Shown here in pieces: positions 15,624-23,951 of a stretch of 64,000 nt of DNA. Both the position numbers and the translations under genes were made by a program. Position 1 is the stretch's first letter; each line of letters starts with the position of its first letter. A model generated the notes under the pieces. The model saw only the letters and a program-made list of their open reading frames with translations, did not search any database and had not been told where the DNA came from. The DNA is from Selenomonadales bacterium 4137-cl (GTDB taxonomy: Bacteria; Bacillota; Negativicutes; Sporomusales; UBA7701): NCBI GenBank assembly GCA_032334055.1, contig JAUOZS010000001.1, forward strand, positions 1,152,501 to 1,216,500. The letters run 5' to 3'.

Positions 15624-16691
15624 CTACGCCCCATACAGTTTGTAGCATGCTTTGCAGACGGGCGGCGCCTCGGGGATGGGGCGGTCAAGGCTAAAGCCGG
15701 CCCGCCGCTCGAAGCAGTCGAATATTTCTTGCGCCTGCCGGTTGGCGAGAATTTCCGGCAGCGGGGTATCGGCGGCGTTGCCTAGGGTGAGGGGACTATA
15801 GCCGCAGGGCGCTCCCCGGAACCAGAGGCTGCTGACGATATCCTGCGGCAGCGCCATCTGATGGCACGGTACGACCGTTCCGTCCGCTTTTACGAACAGC
15901 GTGGTGTGGAGCGGGTTGGCTTCGCAAACCAATATTTCGCCGCCGAGTGTGGGCGGCTCGGCCCGGAAGAAGATGCCGGCGGAGGCGGCCTGGCGGGCGG
16001 CATCAGCGACGAGGGCCTCGTCGTCCTGGCGGGGGCTGAGGAATACGGCGTCGTTTTCCAGGGCCGGCGCGGGGATGCAGTCGAGGTGGTTGGCGGTGAA
16101 CTGGCCGGCGCCGAGGGTGGCGGCCAGGCGGACGGCTTCAGGCAGCTCCGCGAGGTTGCCCCGGATCATGGTGTACGATACGCCGATGGTCGGATTGCTT
16201 CGCCCCCCGGCCGCCTTGCGGGCGGCAAGGGCGGCGACGCTGCCGGCCAGGGCCGTAAAATCCGCCCCTGCGCGGTAGTGCTCGTGGGTGGCGGCGGTGG
16301 CGCCGGTGAAGGTGAAGCAGACCAGGTCAACGTCGAGCTCGCAGGCCAGCTCGATTTCACGGGGACCGAAGAGCAGGGCGTTGGTTATGAAGCCTACCTG
16401 GCGGCCGGCTTTTTTAGCCAGGGCTACCATGTCCCAGAAGCGCGGGTTGGTGAGGGGTTCGCCCCAGCCTTGAAGGAAGATCATTGCGAACAGGTCGAAA
16501 TGGGGCGCGAGGCATCGCTCGTATAGATCCCACGACATGATCTCGCTTCGCCAGCCGTTAGCCATGACGGTGCGCGGGCAATAGCGGCACGAAAGCTGGC
16601 AGGCTGTCGAGACTTCGACCTGCAGACAGGCGATCCGGCGGTGTTTTGGCTGCAGCGCTTCGCCGAGCCAACCGCTGATCCGCTTCAGCAT
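15624..16691 (-). CDS. Radical SAM protein with SPASM-like C-terminus
   Basis: A 355-residue enzyme. The radical SAM cluster motif is CQLSCRYC (Cys spacing CxxxCxxC, about residues 32-39), and a GWGEPL motif follows on the next strand. The C-terminal part holds additional cysteines (CEANP, VPCHQMA, CGYSPLTLGN, then CKACYKLYG) as in SPASM auxiliary-cluster domains. Substrate unknown; such proteins often modify peptides or cofactors. It sits downstream of the DGC-domain gene on the same strand and is probably co-transcribed. Confidence 0.88.
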   Translation of the reverse strand: MLKRISGWLGEALQPKHRRIACLQVEVSTACQLSCRYCPRTVMANGWRSEIMSWDLYERCLAPHFDLFAMIFLQGWGEPLTNPRFWDMVALAKKAGRQVGFITNALLFGPREIELACELDVDLVCFTFTGATAATHEHYRAGADFTALAGSVAALAARKAAGGRSNPTIGVSYTMIRGNLAELPEAVRLAATLGAGQFTANHLDCIPAPALENDAVFLSPRQDDEALVADAARQAASAGIFFRAEPPTLGGEILVCEANPLHTTLFVKADGTVVPCHQMALPQDIVSSLWFRGAPCGYSPLTLGNAADTPLPEILANRQAQEIFDCFERRAGFSLDRPIPEAPPVCKACYKLYGA

Positions 16692-16717
16692 TGCCTGATA
16701 TCTCCTTTCGGCAAGTC

Positions 16718-17101
16718 TCAGGGGGCCGCAAAGCGGGTGGCGATAGCCTTGCAGAGGTTGTCGCAGAGGTCGGGGGTAGGGGTGGTTTTGCCTTTTTCGA
16801 GACCCATCTGGGTAAGGATGACCGCCTCGGGGGTTAGGCCGATATTTTCGATCATTTTGCGGGCGCAGGCTGTTTCGCAGCCGTCGATGGTGATGACTGT
16901 GCCGGCGGCTTTGGCGGCGTCGATGAAGGGCTGGAGACCGGCACCGATGCCGGCCAGGCAGCTGGCTTTCGGGGTTGCGAAGCCGTCCTGGCGGAGTTTG
17001 CGGCTGATGCTGTCAGCGACGGCACCGACGTCGGCGCAGCCGGCGCAGGCGTAAGCAATCCGGGTCGAGCTCGCGGGGGCCTGGCATGAACACGTTGACA
17101 T
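16718..17101 (-). CDS. DGC-domain putative zinc-binding protein
   Basis: A 127-residue Cys-rich protein. Cysteines at the N-terminus (MSTCSCQ), CAGCADVG, the conserved DGCETACARKM motif that names the family, and CDNLCKAI near the end are all present. A GGGAGG ribosome site lies 8 bases before the ATG. It precedes the radical SAM gene and is divergent from a MarR regulator. Metal or sulfur handling is likely by family but not shown here. Confidence 0.85.
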   Translation of the reverse strand: MSTCSCQAPASSTRIAYACAGCADVGAVADSISRKLRQDGFATPKASCLAGIGAGLQPFIDAAKAAGTVITIDGCETACARKMIENIGLTPEAVILTQMGLEKGKTTPTPDLCDNLCKAIATRFAAP

Positions 17102-17171
17102 GGATAATTCCTCCCTGGTGATTTACTTTTTTGGTAACGGCGGGTATAATAACCATATAAATTATATTATC

Positions 17172-17194
17172 AATAGTTTTAAAAAACAACTATT
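17172..17194. promoter_or_regulatory. Inverted repeat in the divergent promoter (candidate MarR operator)
   Basis: The 7-bp arms AATAGTT / AACTATT are separated by 9 bases, in the AT-rich 120-bp gap between the DGC gene and the MarR gene. This is the expected position for control of both directions. Confidence 0.6.
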
Positions 17195-17222
17195 TATTTT
17201 ATCAACTGAGGTGTTTGTTTAT

Positions 17223-17720
17223 ATGGAGGACAGGGTTGCCGCCCTGCGGGACGCAGTGAAGGATTTTATCCGCAATGTGGGCCTGCTGGAGGGGAAGAAG
17301 TCGTTTTGCGCCGACTGCTCCTACGCCCAGTGCCACGCCGTGGTTGAGGTGGGAGCGCGGCCGGGAATTTCCCTCGGCGAGCTTGCCGGCAGGGTGAGGA
17401 TGGATAAGAGCGCTCTCAGCAGGGTCGTGGACGATCTTGTTCGCAAGGGGTATATCACGAGGGAGCAGGATCCGGGAGACCGCCGGTATGTCAGTCTGAC
17501 GCTTACGGCGGACGGGGAAGGGCTGCGCGATGAGATCGACGAGCGGTCGGGCCGTGTTTTCGCGGAGGTGCTGGCGGCAATTCCTGAAACAAAGCGCGCA
17601 GCGGTTGTCGAAGGGATGGGGCTGCTGGCGACGGCGTTCAAGAATGTACTGCCGGCGCTGAGTCAGGCGGGGAGCCGGCAGGATGTCCCCGGGGTTTCAA
17701 AACGGCGGGAAAATAGGTAG
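17223..17720 (+). CDS. MarR-family transcriptional regulator
   Basis: A 165-residue regulator. The winged helix is clear (LGELAGRVRMDKSALSRVVDDLVRKGYI, then the wing REQDPGDRRYVSLTLT). An unusual CADCSYAQCH cluster lies before the HTH, so metal or redox sensing is possible. I start it at ATG 17223, since the longer frame upstream runs through AT-rich promoter DNA. It is divergent from the DGC/radical SAM pair and likely controls it. Confidence 0.87.
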   Translation: MEDRVAALRDAVKDFIRNVGLLEGKKSFCADCSYAQCHAVVEVGARPGISLGELAGRVRMDKSALSRVVDDLVRKGYITREQDPGDRRYVSLTLTADGEGLRDEIDERSGRVFAEVLAAIPETKRAAVVEGMGLLATAFKNVLPALSQAGSRQDVPGVSKRRENR

Positions 17721-17756
17721 AATGTAGATGGGAAGTTTGGACGCCAGGAGGGTATT

Positions 17757-18206
17757 ATGGACGATATCGATGTTAAGATCGTGGATATGCTGCAGCAGAA
17801 TGCCCGTATCTCCAACGCCGAGATTTCCCGGAGGGTGAATATGGCGCCATCCGCTGTCCTGGAGCGGATAAAGAAGCTGGAGGAGCGCCGGGTTATCAGG
17901 GAGTACGGCGCGAGGCTCGATCCGGCTGCCGTCGGGCTTGGTCTGCTGGCGTTCGTGGCGGTGAAGGCCGATTATTGCGAGGACGACGATACGGGGCGGA
18001 TGCTGGCCGCGATTCCCGGGGTGCTGGAGGTGCACAACGTGGCTGGCGACGACTGTTATCTGGTGAAGGTGCGGACAAGGGACACGGAGCATTTGGGGCG
18101 CCTTTTGCGGGAGCAGTTCCGCAATATCCCGGCGATCCGTTCGACGAAGACGACGATCGTGCTGGCGTCGGTGAAGGAGACGAACAGTCTGCCGTTGCCG
18201 GAATAA
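17757..18206 (+). CDS. Lrp/AsnC-family transcriptional regulator
   Basis: A 149-residue regulator. It has an N-terminal HTH (ISNAEISRRVNMAPSAVLERIKKLEERRVI) and a C-terminal RAM/ACT-like effector domain (VKADYCEDDDTGRMLAAIPGVLEVHNVAGDDCYLVKV). It lies upstream of an EamA-type exporter gene, a common pairing in which the regulator senses an amino acid that the transporter exports. Confidence 0.92.
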   Translation: MDDIDVKIVDMLQQNARISNAEISRRVNMAPSAVLERIKKLEERRVIREYGARLDPAAVGLGLLAFVAVKADYCEDDDTGRMLAAIPGVLEVHNVAGDDCYLVKVRTRDTEHLGRLLREQFRNIPAIRSTKTTIVLASVKETNSLPLPE

Positions 18207-18351
18207 GGCGGCGAATGAAGACTTCAGCAGCAGCGCCAAAGTGGCCTGCTGCAGTTTGTTTTTAAAATCCGGTTAAAAAGAGAATTTTGTTCTTTACTAT
18301 GATGATATTACAGAATATAATGCATGTAAAAGACGGAAACGGGGAAATGAG

Positions 18352-19323
18352 ATGAACTTGTCGGCGGCGGATAGGAAGGCGGTCGCGGTTGTGGCTGCTT
18401 TATTAGCGGTTTATTTCTGCTGGGGAGGCACGTATCTGGCGATCAGGTTTGCGGTTGAGACCCTTCCGCCGTTTCTGATGGCGGGGATGCGGTTCGTGCT
18501 GGCAGGCGGGTTTATGTATGCACTGTCCCGCTGGCGGGGTACTCCCGCACCGACGGGCGGCGACTGGCTGCGGGCCGCCGGGGTGGGGATTCTTTTGCTG
18601 GCGGGGGGCAACGGAGGCGTGGTATGGGCTTCGCGGATGGTGCCGTCAAGCCTTACGGCTTTGCTGGTGGCGACGGCGCCGCTGTGGATGGTGACGCTCA
18701 ACTGGCTGTGGCTGAAGGATGTGCGGCCGAGCCCGACGATATGGGCCGGGGTGGCGCTGGGATTGGTGGGCATCGGGCTGCTGGCCGGCGGCGAGAACGT
18801 TATTTTGGGGGCCAGCCCGGTTAGCCCGTTTTGGGCGTCGGTGCTGGTCGGGGCGTCTTTTTTGTGGGGCCTGGGGTCGATTGCGTCGCGCAAGCTGAGT
18901 ATGCCAAGTTCGGCGGTGATGTCGACGGGGATGCAGATGCTGGGCGGCGGCGCGGTGCTGCTATTGATAGGCGCGGTAACGGGCGAAGTGGGGCAAGCGG
19001 CTGTGGCGACGGTGTCGCCGCGGTCTTTGCTGGCGTTTGGTTATCTGGTCGTATTCGGGTCGTTGGTGGGTTTCAGCGCGTATGTATGGCTGCTGCAGAA
19101 CGCTCCGCCGGTGCTGACTTCGACGTATGCGTATGTGAATCCGGTGGTGGCGATGCTGCTGGGCGTCGTGCTGGGCGGCGAGGCTTTGAACGGGCGGACG
19201 GTCTTGTCGGCGGCGGTGATCGTGGTTTCGGTGATTCTTCTTACCGCCAGCCAGGTATGGAGAAAGAGGGCCGGGAAGTCTGGCGCGCAAGGCGGCGGGA
19301 AGGTGCTTCCCGGCCGGGCGTAG
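18352..19323 (+). CDS. EamA/DMT-family exporter
   Basis: A 323-residue membrane protein with ten predicted helices arranged as two EamA repeats. The first contains YFCWGGTYLAIRFAVETLPPF and the second ends in NPVVAMLLGVVLGGEALNGRT. It is followed by a basic cytoplasmic tail. It lies after an Lrp regulator and before the exported prephenate dehydratase, so an aromatic or other amino acid or metabolite export role is plausible but unproven. Confidence 0.88.
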   Translation: MNLSAADRKAVAVVAALLAVYFCWGGTYLAIRFAVETLPPFLMAGMRFVLAGGFMYALSRWRGTPAPTGGDWLRAAGVGILLLAGGNGGVVWASRMVPSSLTALLVATAPLWMVTLNWLWLKDVRPSPTIWAGVALGLVGIGLLAGGENVILGASPVSPFWASVLVGASFLWGLGSIASRKLSMPSSAVMSTGMQMLGGGAVLLLIGAVTGEVGQAAVATVSPRSLLAFGYLVVFGSLVGFSAYVWLLQNAPPVLTSTYAYVNPVVAMLLGVVLGGEALNGRTVLSAAVIVVSVILLTASQVWRKRAGKSGAQGGGKVLPGRA

Positions 19324-19443
19324 GAACAATGCGATATGCGCGGGGGCTCCGCATTGCACACGATGGCATATTTTTCCGGCGATGCAGGAATTCGGCCGCC
19401 TGATACATAATTAGATCGGAAAATCGGAGAGGAGAGGGATAGA

Positions 19444-20328
19444 TTGAACAGACGGCTTTCATTATCCATTGTATTTCTCCTGGTGCTGGCGTTTGCCTTT
19501 ACCGGGACGGCCGGGGCGGCGGTCAGCTACCTCGGACCGGCGGGAACTTATACGGAGGAAGCGGCTTTTCTGCATTTCGGGCAGCAGGAGACGCTGGTGC
19601 CGGCGGCGACGGTGGCCGAATCGCTGGCGATGTTGGATCGCCGCGAGTGCGATTATGCGGTGGTGCCGGTCGAGAATACGATCGGCGGGCCGGTTTATAG
19701 GTATATAGATCTGGTGGTCGCCAACAAGGGATTGCGGGTGGTCGGCGAGCTTAACCTGCCGATCAGACAGACGCTGCTGGCGCTTCCGGGGGCTGCTCTG
19801 AGCGGGGTGAAGACGGTCATGTCTCATCCTCAGGGCATCGCCCAGAGCCGTGAGTGGTTGAAGAAGAATTTGCCCGATGCCAAGCTTGTGGAGGTGTCGA
19901 GCACGGCCGAGGCCGCGAGGAAGGTGGCCGAGATGGGCGATCCCTCGGTGGCCGCCATCGCCGCGTCGCGTACGGCGGCGGTGTACAACCTGAGCATACT
20001 GGCGAACGATCTTCAGTATACGAATACGAATGTGACCCGGTTCTGGGTGGTGACGCTGAAGAAGCAGGCGGCGCCGGCGAAAGCGAAGGCGGCCGTGGTG
20101 GTCAGCGGGCCGGCGGATAAGGTGCCGGGGCTGTTGTATGATCTCGGGCGTAAGGGTTTCAAGCTGACGGCTCTGCATGACCGGCCGGCGAAGACGAGGC
20201 TGGGAGAGTATGTTTTCGTGGCTGAAGCGGCCGGCGGCAGCGCCGATGCTCTGGAGGAAGTGGTGGCCAAGCACGGGGGCGCACTTGAGATCCGGGTGCT
20301 TGGGCTGTACGAGACGAAGTCGTTTTAA
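19444..20328 (+). CDS. pheA: Prephenate dehydratase with an N-terminal signal peptide
   Basis: The enzyme converts prephenate to phenylpyruvate. The catalytic domain starts at VSYLGPAGTYTEEAA and has the conserved ENTIGGPVYRY and TRFWVV (the TRF motif) segments. A C-terminal ACT domain follows, with HDRPAKTRLGEYVF in place of the usual ESRP. Unusually, a typical Sec signal peptide precedes the fold (LSIVFLLVLAFAFTGTAGA, cleavage before AVSYLG). This predicts a periplasmic enzyme, whereas PheA-type dehydratases are normally cytoplasmic. The start codon is TTG at 19444; no in-frame alternative start lies closer to the fold. Confidence 0.88.
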   Translation: MNRRLSLSIVFLLVLAFAFTGTAGAAVSYLGPAGTYTEEAAFLHFGQQETLVPAATVAESLAMLDRRECDYAVVPVENTIGGPVYRYIDLVVANKGLRVVGELNLPIRQTLLALPGAALSGVKTVMSHPQGIAQSREWLKKNLPDAKLVEVSSTAEAARKVAEMGDPSVAAIAASRTAAVYNLSILANDLQYTNTNVTRFWVVTLKKQAAPAKAKAAVVVSGPADKVPGLLYDLGRKGFKLTALHDRPAKTRLGEYVFVAEAAGGSADALEEVVAKHGGALEIRVLGLYETKSF

Positions 20329-20332
20329 AGGA

Positions 20333-20365
20333 AAAGACCCGCGGGGCAAAAGCCCGCGGGTCTTT
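20333..20365. terminator. Bidirectional terminator
   Basis: The stem AAAGACCCGCGGG / CCCGCGGGTCTTT with a 7-base loop lies between the convergent dehydratase and EamA genes. Confidence 0.88.
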
Positions 20366-20372
20366 GTATGTT

Positions 20373-21263
20373 TCACGCGCTGTCGCGGTCGGGGAGGAGT
20401 TCGCTGGCGAGCGTGCCGGCAAGGATGAGGACGCAGCCGAGGATTTGCTGCCCGGAGAGCGTTTCGCCGAGGAGGACGATGCCGGCGAGGGCGGCGAAGA
20501 CAGGTTCGAGGGCGAAAATGATGGCGGTGCGGCTGGGGGTGGTGAACTGCTGGGCGGTGGTCTGGACCAGGAAGGCGAGGGCGGTGGCGGGAATGGCGGT
20601 GACGGCCAGAGCGATCAGGACGTCGGTCGTAAGCAGGGCGGGCATTGTTTCGGAGCTTGCCGCGACGAGGCCGCTCATGAGGGCGGTGGCGCCGATCTGC
20701 AGGGTGGCGAGGATTTTTGCGTCGAAGCGGGGCGCGTAGCGGCCGGTGGCGATGATGTGGAGGGCGAAGGAGATGGCGCAGAAGAAGACGAGGAGGTCGC
20801 CGTAGCTGACGGCTAGCCCGTTGTTGAGGGTGAGGAGGGCGAGGCCGGCTACGGAGAGACCGGCGCCGACGACGACCGGACGGCCGGGCAGCCGGCGGCT
20901 TGCGGCGGCGAGGCAGGGGACGAGCACTACCGCGAGGCCGGTGATGAAGCCGGCGCTGGAAGCGGTGGTGTATTGGAGGCCGGCTGTCTGAAAGGCGTAG
21001 CCGGCGAAGAGAAAGGCGCCGATGACGAGCGAGGCCCTGACGGCCGGCCAGCCGGCGGCGGCTAAGCGGCGGCGGAAGAGGAGGGCAAGGAAGAGGAAGG
21101 CGATGGCGAAGCGGATGGCGAGAAAGGTAAAGACGCCGATCGCGGCAAGGGCGCTTTTTACGGCGACGAAGGTTACACCCCAGACGAAGGCAACGGCTAT
21201 CAGGGAGAGGTCGGCGGAAAGGCGCCGCCAGGCTGTGCGGGTTGAGGTAAGGGTGGTGGGCAT
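20373..21263 (-). CDS. EamA/DMT-family transporter
   Basis: A 296-residue ten-helix transporter of the drug/metabolite family. It shows LSLIAVAFVWGVTFVAVKSAL at the start and EPVFAALAGIVLLGETLSGQQ in the second repeat. ATG 21263 is preceded by GGGAGG 6 bases upstream; the longer reading to 21296 is less likely. It is convergent with the dehydratase gene. Substrate unknown. Confidence 0.88.
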   Translation of the reverse strand: MPTTLTSTRTAWRRLSADLSLIAVAFVWGVTFVAVKSALAAIGVFTFLAIRFAIAFLFLALLFRRRLAAAGWPAVRASLVIGAFLFAGYAFQTAGLQYTTASSAGFITGLAVVLVPCLAAASRRLPGRPVVVGAGLSVAGLALLTLNNGLAVSYGDLLVFFCAISFALHIIATGRYAPRFDAKILATLQIGATALMSGLVAASSETMPALLTTDVLIALAVTAIPATALAFLVQTTAQQFTTPSRTAIIFALEPVFAALAGIVLLGETLSGQQILGCVLILAGTLASELLPDRDSA

Positions 21264-21384
21264 GGCGATTCCTCCCGGATTATTTATCAAACGCATTCAT
21301 TATACCTTATTTTTTGCGGGACCGGGAATGTTTGCCGAAAATAGCCGGCGGGCCTTGCCTATTTATGACAGGGGAGTTATAATA

Positions 21385-21404
21385 AATTGAGCATATGCCC
21401 AATT
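21385..21404. promoter_or_regulatory. Near-perfect 20-bp palindrome upstream of the DUF134 gene
   Basis: AATTGAGCATATGCCCAATT has AATTG/CAATT outer arms and a GCATATGC core, with one mismatched pair. It ends just before the ribosome site, so a bound protein would block transcription start or translation. It is probably an autoregulatory operator. Confidence 0.6.
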
Positions 21405-21419
21405 AAGGAGGTGCCTTTG

Positions 21420-21914
21420 GTGGCAAGGCGAAAATGCTGCGGGTTCGTTGACGAGGAGCCTGCCTGCCGACGCTTTTTGCCTGAGGGCACGGCAACGGCG
21501 GAGGTTGCAAGGGTATCCATGGAGGAGTTCGAGGCTATCCGCCTGAAGGATATGGCGGGCCTCGACCAGAACGGCTGCGCCGCCGCGATGGGGCTTTCGC
21601 GGCCGACCTTCCAGCGGATATTGCGTTCCGCCAGGCTCAAGGTGGCGACCGCGCTGGTCGCCGGACAACAGATACTATTTGAAGGGGGAAGTTATACAAT
21701 GAAGAACAGGGTTTTCGAGTGCGTCGACTGCAAGCATCGCTGGGAGGAGGCGCCGTGCACGGCCGGCGGCCGCCACGGGTACGAAATCGCCTGCCCGAAA
21801 TGCGGCGGAATGAAGAAGATGAAGGTGGCTGAGGACGGTACCGGCACGATGTGCGGCGGTGGTCATCACGGCCACGGTCACGGCCACGGTCACGGCTGCT
21901 GCGGAGGCCACTAG
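21420..21914 (+). CDS. DUF134-family HTH protein fused to a metal-binding His/Cys tail
   Basis: A 164-residue protein. Residues 1-90 form a DUF134 domain (MARRKCCGFVDEEP, then an HTH with FEAIRLKDMAGLDQNGCAAAMGLSRPTFQRIL). Residues from about 95 form a zinc-ribbon (ECVDCKHRW, CPKCGGMKKM). The chain ends in a His/Gly/Cys-rich tail with alternating His-Gly pairs and CCGGH. The GTG at 21420 follows AAGGAGG 7 bases upstream. DUF134 genes often neighbour proteins of the dinitrogenase iron-molybdenum cofactor type. The tail suggests metal sensing or binding, which is an inference. Confidence 0.82.
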   Translation: MARRKCCGFVDEEPACRRFLPEGTATAEVARVSMEEFEAIRLKDMAGLDQNGCAAAMGLSRPTFQRILRSARLKVATALVAGQQILFEGGSYTMKNRVFECVDCKHRWEEAPCTAGGRHGYEIACPKCGGMKKMKVAEDGTGTMCGGGHHGHGHGHGHGCCGGH

Positions 21915-21915
21915 G

Positions 21916-22125
21916 ATGCTGGAGTTCGAGCGCACGGTTACCGTACCGGGCGGCGACGCGGCGGTTAATGTTTTTGCCGATAAGGAAAAGGGTCATGTTG
22001 TTTACTTGTCGCACGCCGGCACGATGGTGGTGGTGGACGACGTCAAGGTCAGGGACGGCAGGACGAGGGCGGCCGGGTTCACTATCGCCGCCAGCAGCGG
22101 TTGCGGCGGCTGCGACGGTTGTTAG
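21916..22125 (+). CDS. Small protein with GCGGCDGC C-terminus
   Basis: A 69-residue protein, VTVPGGDAAVNVFADKEKGH followed by VVYLSHAG and VVVDDVKV, with a C-terminal SSGCGGCDGC motif. The first part resembles the beta-rich start of NifX/NifB-type cofactor-binding proteins, but it is too short to assign. It lies one base after the DUF134 gene and ahead of the hydrolase gene, so it is in the same operon. A small metal-binding protein is the best guess. Confidence 0.6.
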   Translation: MLEFERTVTVPGGDAAVNVFADKEKGHVVYLSHAGTMVVVDDVKVRDGRTRAAGFTIAASSGCGGCDGC

Positions 22126-22136
22126 GAGGATTAGGG

Positions 22137-22979
22137 ATGAAGGTAACGGTTGTCGTCGACAACTGTATCATGCCGAAGTCGAAGAAGCCATTCCGGGCCG
22201 AGCACGGGCTGTCGCTGCTTATCGAGACGGAGAGCGGCCGATTTCTTTTCGACACCGGGCAGAGCGAGGTGGCTGTTTATAATCTCGCTTTGCTGGGGGT
22301 CCGTCCGGCGGATTTGGATGCGATAATTCTCAGCCACGGGCATTTCGATCACACGGGCGGTTTGGCCGCCGTGCTGGTTCAGGCCGGGAAAAAACTGCCG
22401 GTGTATTGCCATCCGGGAGCTTTTGCCGATCGCTATTCGTCGTCCGGCGGGGCTGCCCGCTACGCCGGAATACCGTTCGCCCAAAAGCACCTGGTTTCGC
22501 TGGGAGCGGATTTCCGCCCGGTGGAAAAACCGACCGAGCTGGCGCCTGGATTGACGATCAGCGGCTCCATTCCTCGGGTTACGGGTTATGAGCCGGGCGA
22601 CGCTTTTCTGCTGGCCGCCGGTCCCGACGGCTGTTGCAGCGGGGACCGCGATACTGTACCGGACGATATGGCGATTTTCCACGCCGGCGAGAAGGGGCTT
22701 ACGGTGATAAGCGGCTGCGCCCACTCGGGGATAGTGAACGTCATCAGGCACGGTCTGGCGGTGACGGGCTGCAGCCGGTTGCACGCCATTGTCGGCGGCA
22801 CTCACCTCGGCCCGGTGGAGAAAGAGCAGCAGGAAGCGACGCTGGCGGAGTTGGAAGGACTTCAGCCCGCTATCGTGGCCGCCAATCATTGTACCGGTTT
22901 TTACATGCTGGCCAGGCTGCACGGTATTTTCGGCGCGAGGTTCGTGCCGGCGTTCGTGGGCACGGTGCTCGAGGTCTAA
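22137..22979 (+). CDS. Metallo-beta-lactamase-fold hydrolase
   Basis: A 280-residue MBL-fold protein. The metal motif is HGHFDHTGG (HxHxDH), and later histidines are in GCAHSG, VGGTHLGP and ANHCTG. The arrangement fits the branch of MBL enzymes named after 7,8-dihydropterin-6-methyl-4-(beta-D-ribofuranosyl)-aminobenzene-5'-phosphate synthase. ATG 22137 has AGGAGG upstream. It is last in the DUF134 operon. The substrate is not deducible. Confidence 0.85.
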   Translation: MKVTVVVDNCIMPKSKKPFRAEHGLSLLIETESGRFLFDTGQSEVAVYNLALLGVRPADLDAIILSHGHFDHTGGLAAVLVQAGKKLPVYCHPGAFADRYSSSGGAARYAGIPFAQKHLVSLGADFRPVEKPTELAPGLTISGSIPRVTGYEPGDAFLLAAGPDGCCSGDRDTVPDDMAIFHAGEKGLTVISGCAHSGIVNVIRHGLAVTGCSRLHAIVGGTHLGPVEKEQQEATLAELEGLQPAIVAANHCTGFYMLARLHGIFGARFVPAFVGTVLEV

Positions 22980-23001
22980 AAGGATAACTTAGACGAACAA
23001 G

Positions 23002-23026
23002 GCACGCATTGTACAATGCGTGTCTT
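23002..23026 (+). terminator. Palindromic hairpin after the hydrolase gene
   Basis: CACGCATTGTACAATGCGTG is a 20-base perfect palindrome followed by an AT-rich but not T-pure tail. It lies 25 bases after the hydrolase stop, so it is a weak terminator candidate. The rest of the 230-bp gap to the next small frame is AT-rich with no gene I can support. Confidence 0.5.
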
Positions 23027-23209
23027 GTAATTATTTACATTTAAGATAATAACTTGTAAATATGGAAAAATAAAGGACGATAGTCCCGGATAAATAGGAC
23101 TTGAGCTGGTAACCAAATTTTAGGAAAAATGTTATTATTATAACCGGAAGGAATTTTGCCTGAGTACGCAGAAGTAGAACGCATGTTCGATTTGTGCGGA
23201 GGTAGGGGG

Positions 23210-23335
23210 ATGGAATACCGATTATGCGCATTTTCTGCAGGGGTGAAGTGGATCCGAGATCGCGAGGGGGTTTATTGGGTTAATCGCGATTACCTCGAGG
23301 AATTTCTGCTTTTATATTTCCAGGGCGAAAAGTAG
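23210..23335 (+). CDS. 41-residue protein convergent with the XRE repressor (putative)
   Basis: A short frame, MEYRLCAFSAGVKWIRDREG then VYWVNRDYLEEFLLLYFQGE, is preceded by a GGAGG site with good spacing. It converges on the XRE gene 9 bases away. The composition (aromatic and charged) looks protein-like. No family is recognised. It could be a small partner of the repressor. Confidence 0.45.
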   Translation: MEYRLCAFSAGVKWIRDREGVYWVNRDYLEEFLLLYFQGEK

Positions 23336-23344
23336 TCGTAACGG

Positions 23345-23722
23345 CTACTTTTTGTTTCTGGCGAGGATGGCGATTATTTGCTCGAGGTCTTCGGGCGGCA
23401 GACCGCTGTCTTTGATTTTTTTGCTGAGGACGATCCAGGGGAGGTTTTCTCCGGACATGATGAATTTGAGGATGTCGTCCGGAGTGTCGGAGGGGAGGAT
23501 CTCGACGGGCAGGACGACGTCGTCGAGGTAGAAGAAGTTTTTGTCTTTGATTTTGAGGCCCTGGCATAGTTTGGCGACGGTGGTTTCCCGGGGGAATTTT
23601 ATGATGCCGTTTTCCAGTTCGGAGATTGTCGATTGCTTTACGCCGGTGAGTTTTTCCGTCTGGGTCATCGACAGGTTCATCGATTCCCTGACCGCCCGCA
23701 GGCGTTCACCGTGAAATTCCAT
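23345..23722 (-). CDS. XRE-family repressor
   Basis: A 125-residue protein. The N-terminal HTH is LRAVRESMNLSMTQTEKLTGVKQSTISELENG, and the C-terminal part (LPSDTPDDILKFIMSGENLPWI) is a dimerisation-like helical region. It is divergent from a chain of tiny phage-like genes. Two near-identical TTCGA-containing sites lie in the gap between them, a layout like a phage immunity repressor. Confidence 0.85.
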   Translation of the reverse strand: MEFHGERLRAVRESMNLSMTQTEKLTGVKQSTISELENGIIKFPRETTVAKLCQGLKIKDKNFFYLDDVVLPVEILPSDTPDDILKFIMSGENLPWIVLSKKIKDSGLPPEDLEQIIAILARNKK

Positions 23723-23794
23723 AAGATTGCCTCCATAGTCGAATGAGGTAAGGATATTTGATGATATACTTCGGCTTGTTCGATGGTTAACCTT

Positions 23795-23813
23795 TTCGAA
23801 TAAATCGATATTA
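23795..23813. promoter_or_regulatory. XRE operator candidate 1
   Basis: TTCGAATAAATCGATATTA contains TTCGA and TCGA in the divergent gap. The second copy 64 bp away differs at only two or three positions. Confidence 0.6.
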
Positions 23814-23858
23814 ATGGTGGTAATGGCTATAATATTTCGGAAAAGCCTATTGACTTTG

Positions 23859-23877
23859 TTCGAAAAAGTCGATATTA
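23859..23877. promoter_or_regulatory. XRE operator candidate 2
   Basis: TTCGAAAAAGTCGATATTA matches the consensus TTCGAAnAAnTCGATATTA shared with site 1. It lies just upstream of the phage-like gene chain. Confidence 0.6.
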
Positions 23878-23951
23878 TTTAAACAAGAGAAGGATATATT
23901 CCGGATTGGTCTATGAAAGATGGGTTGTCAAGGAATGTTTGGAGGTGGCGT

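Noticed and set aside
17100..17222. Upstream extension of the MarR gene.
   Set aside because: It would translate AT-rich divergent promoter DNA containing an operator-like palindrome; ATG 17223 is consistent with the family.
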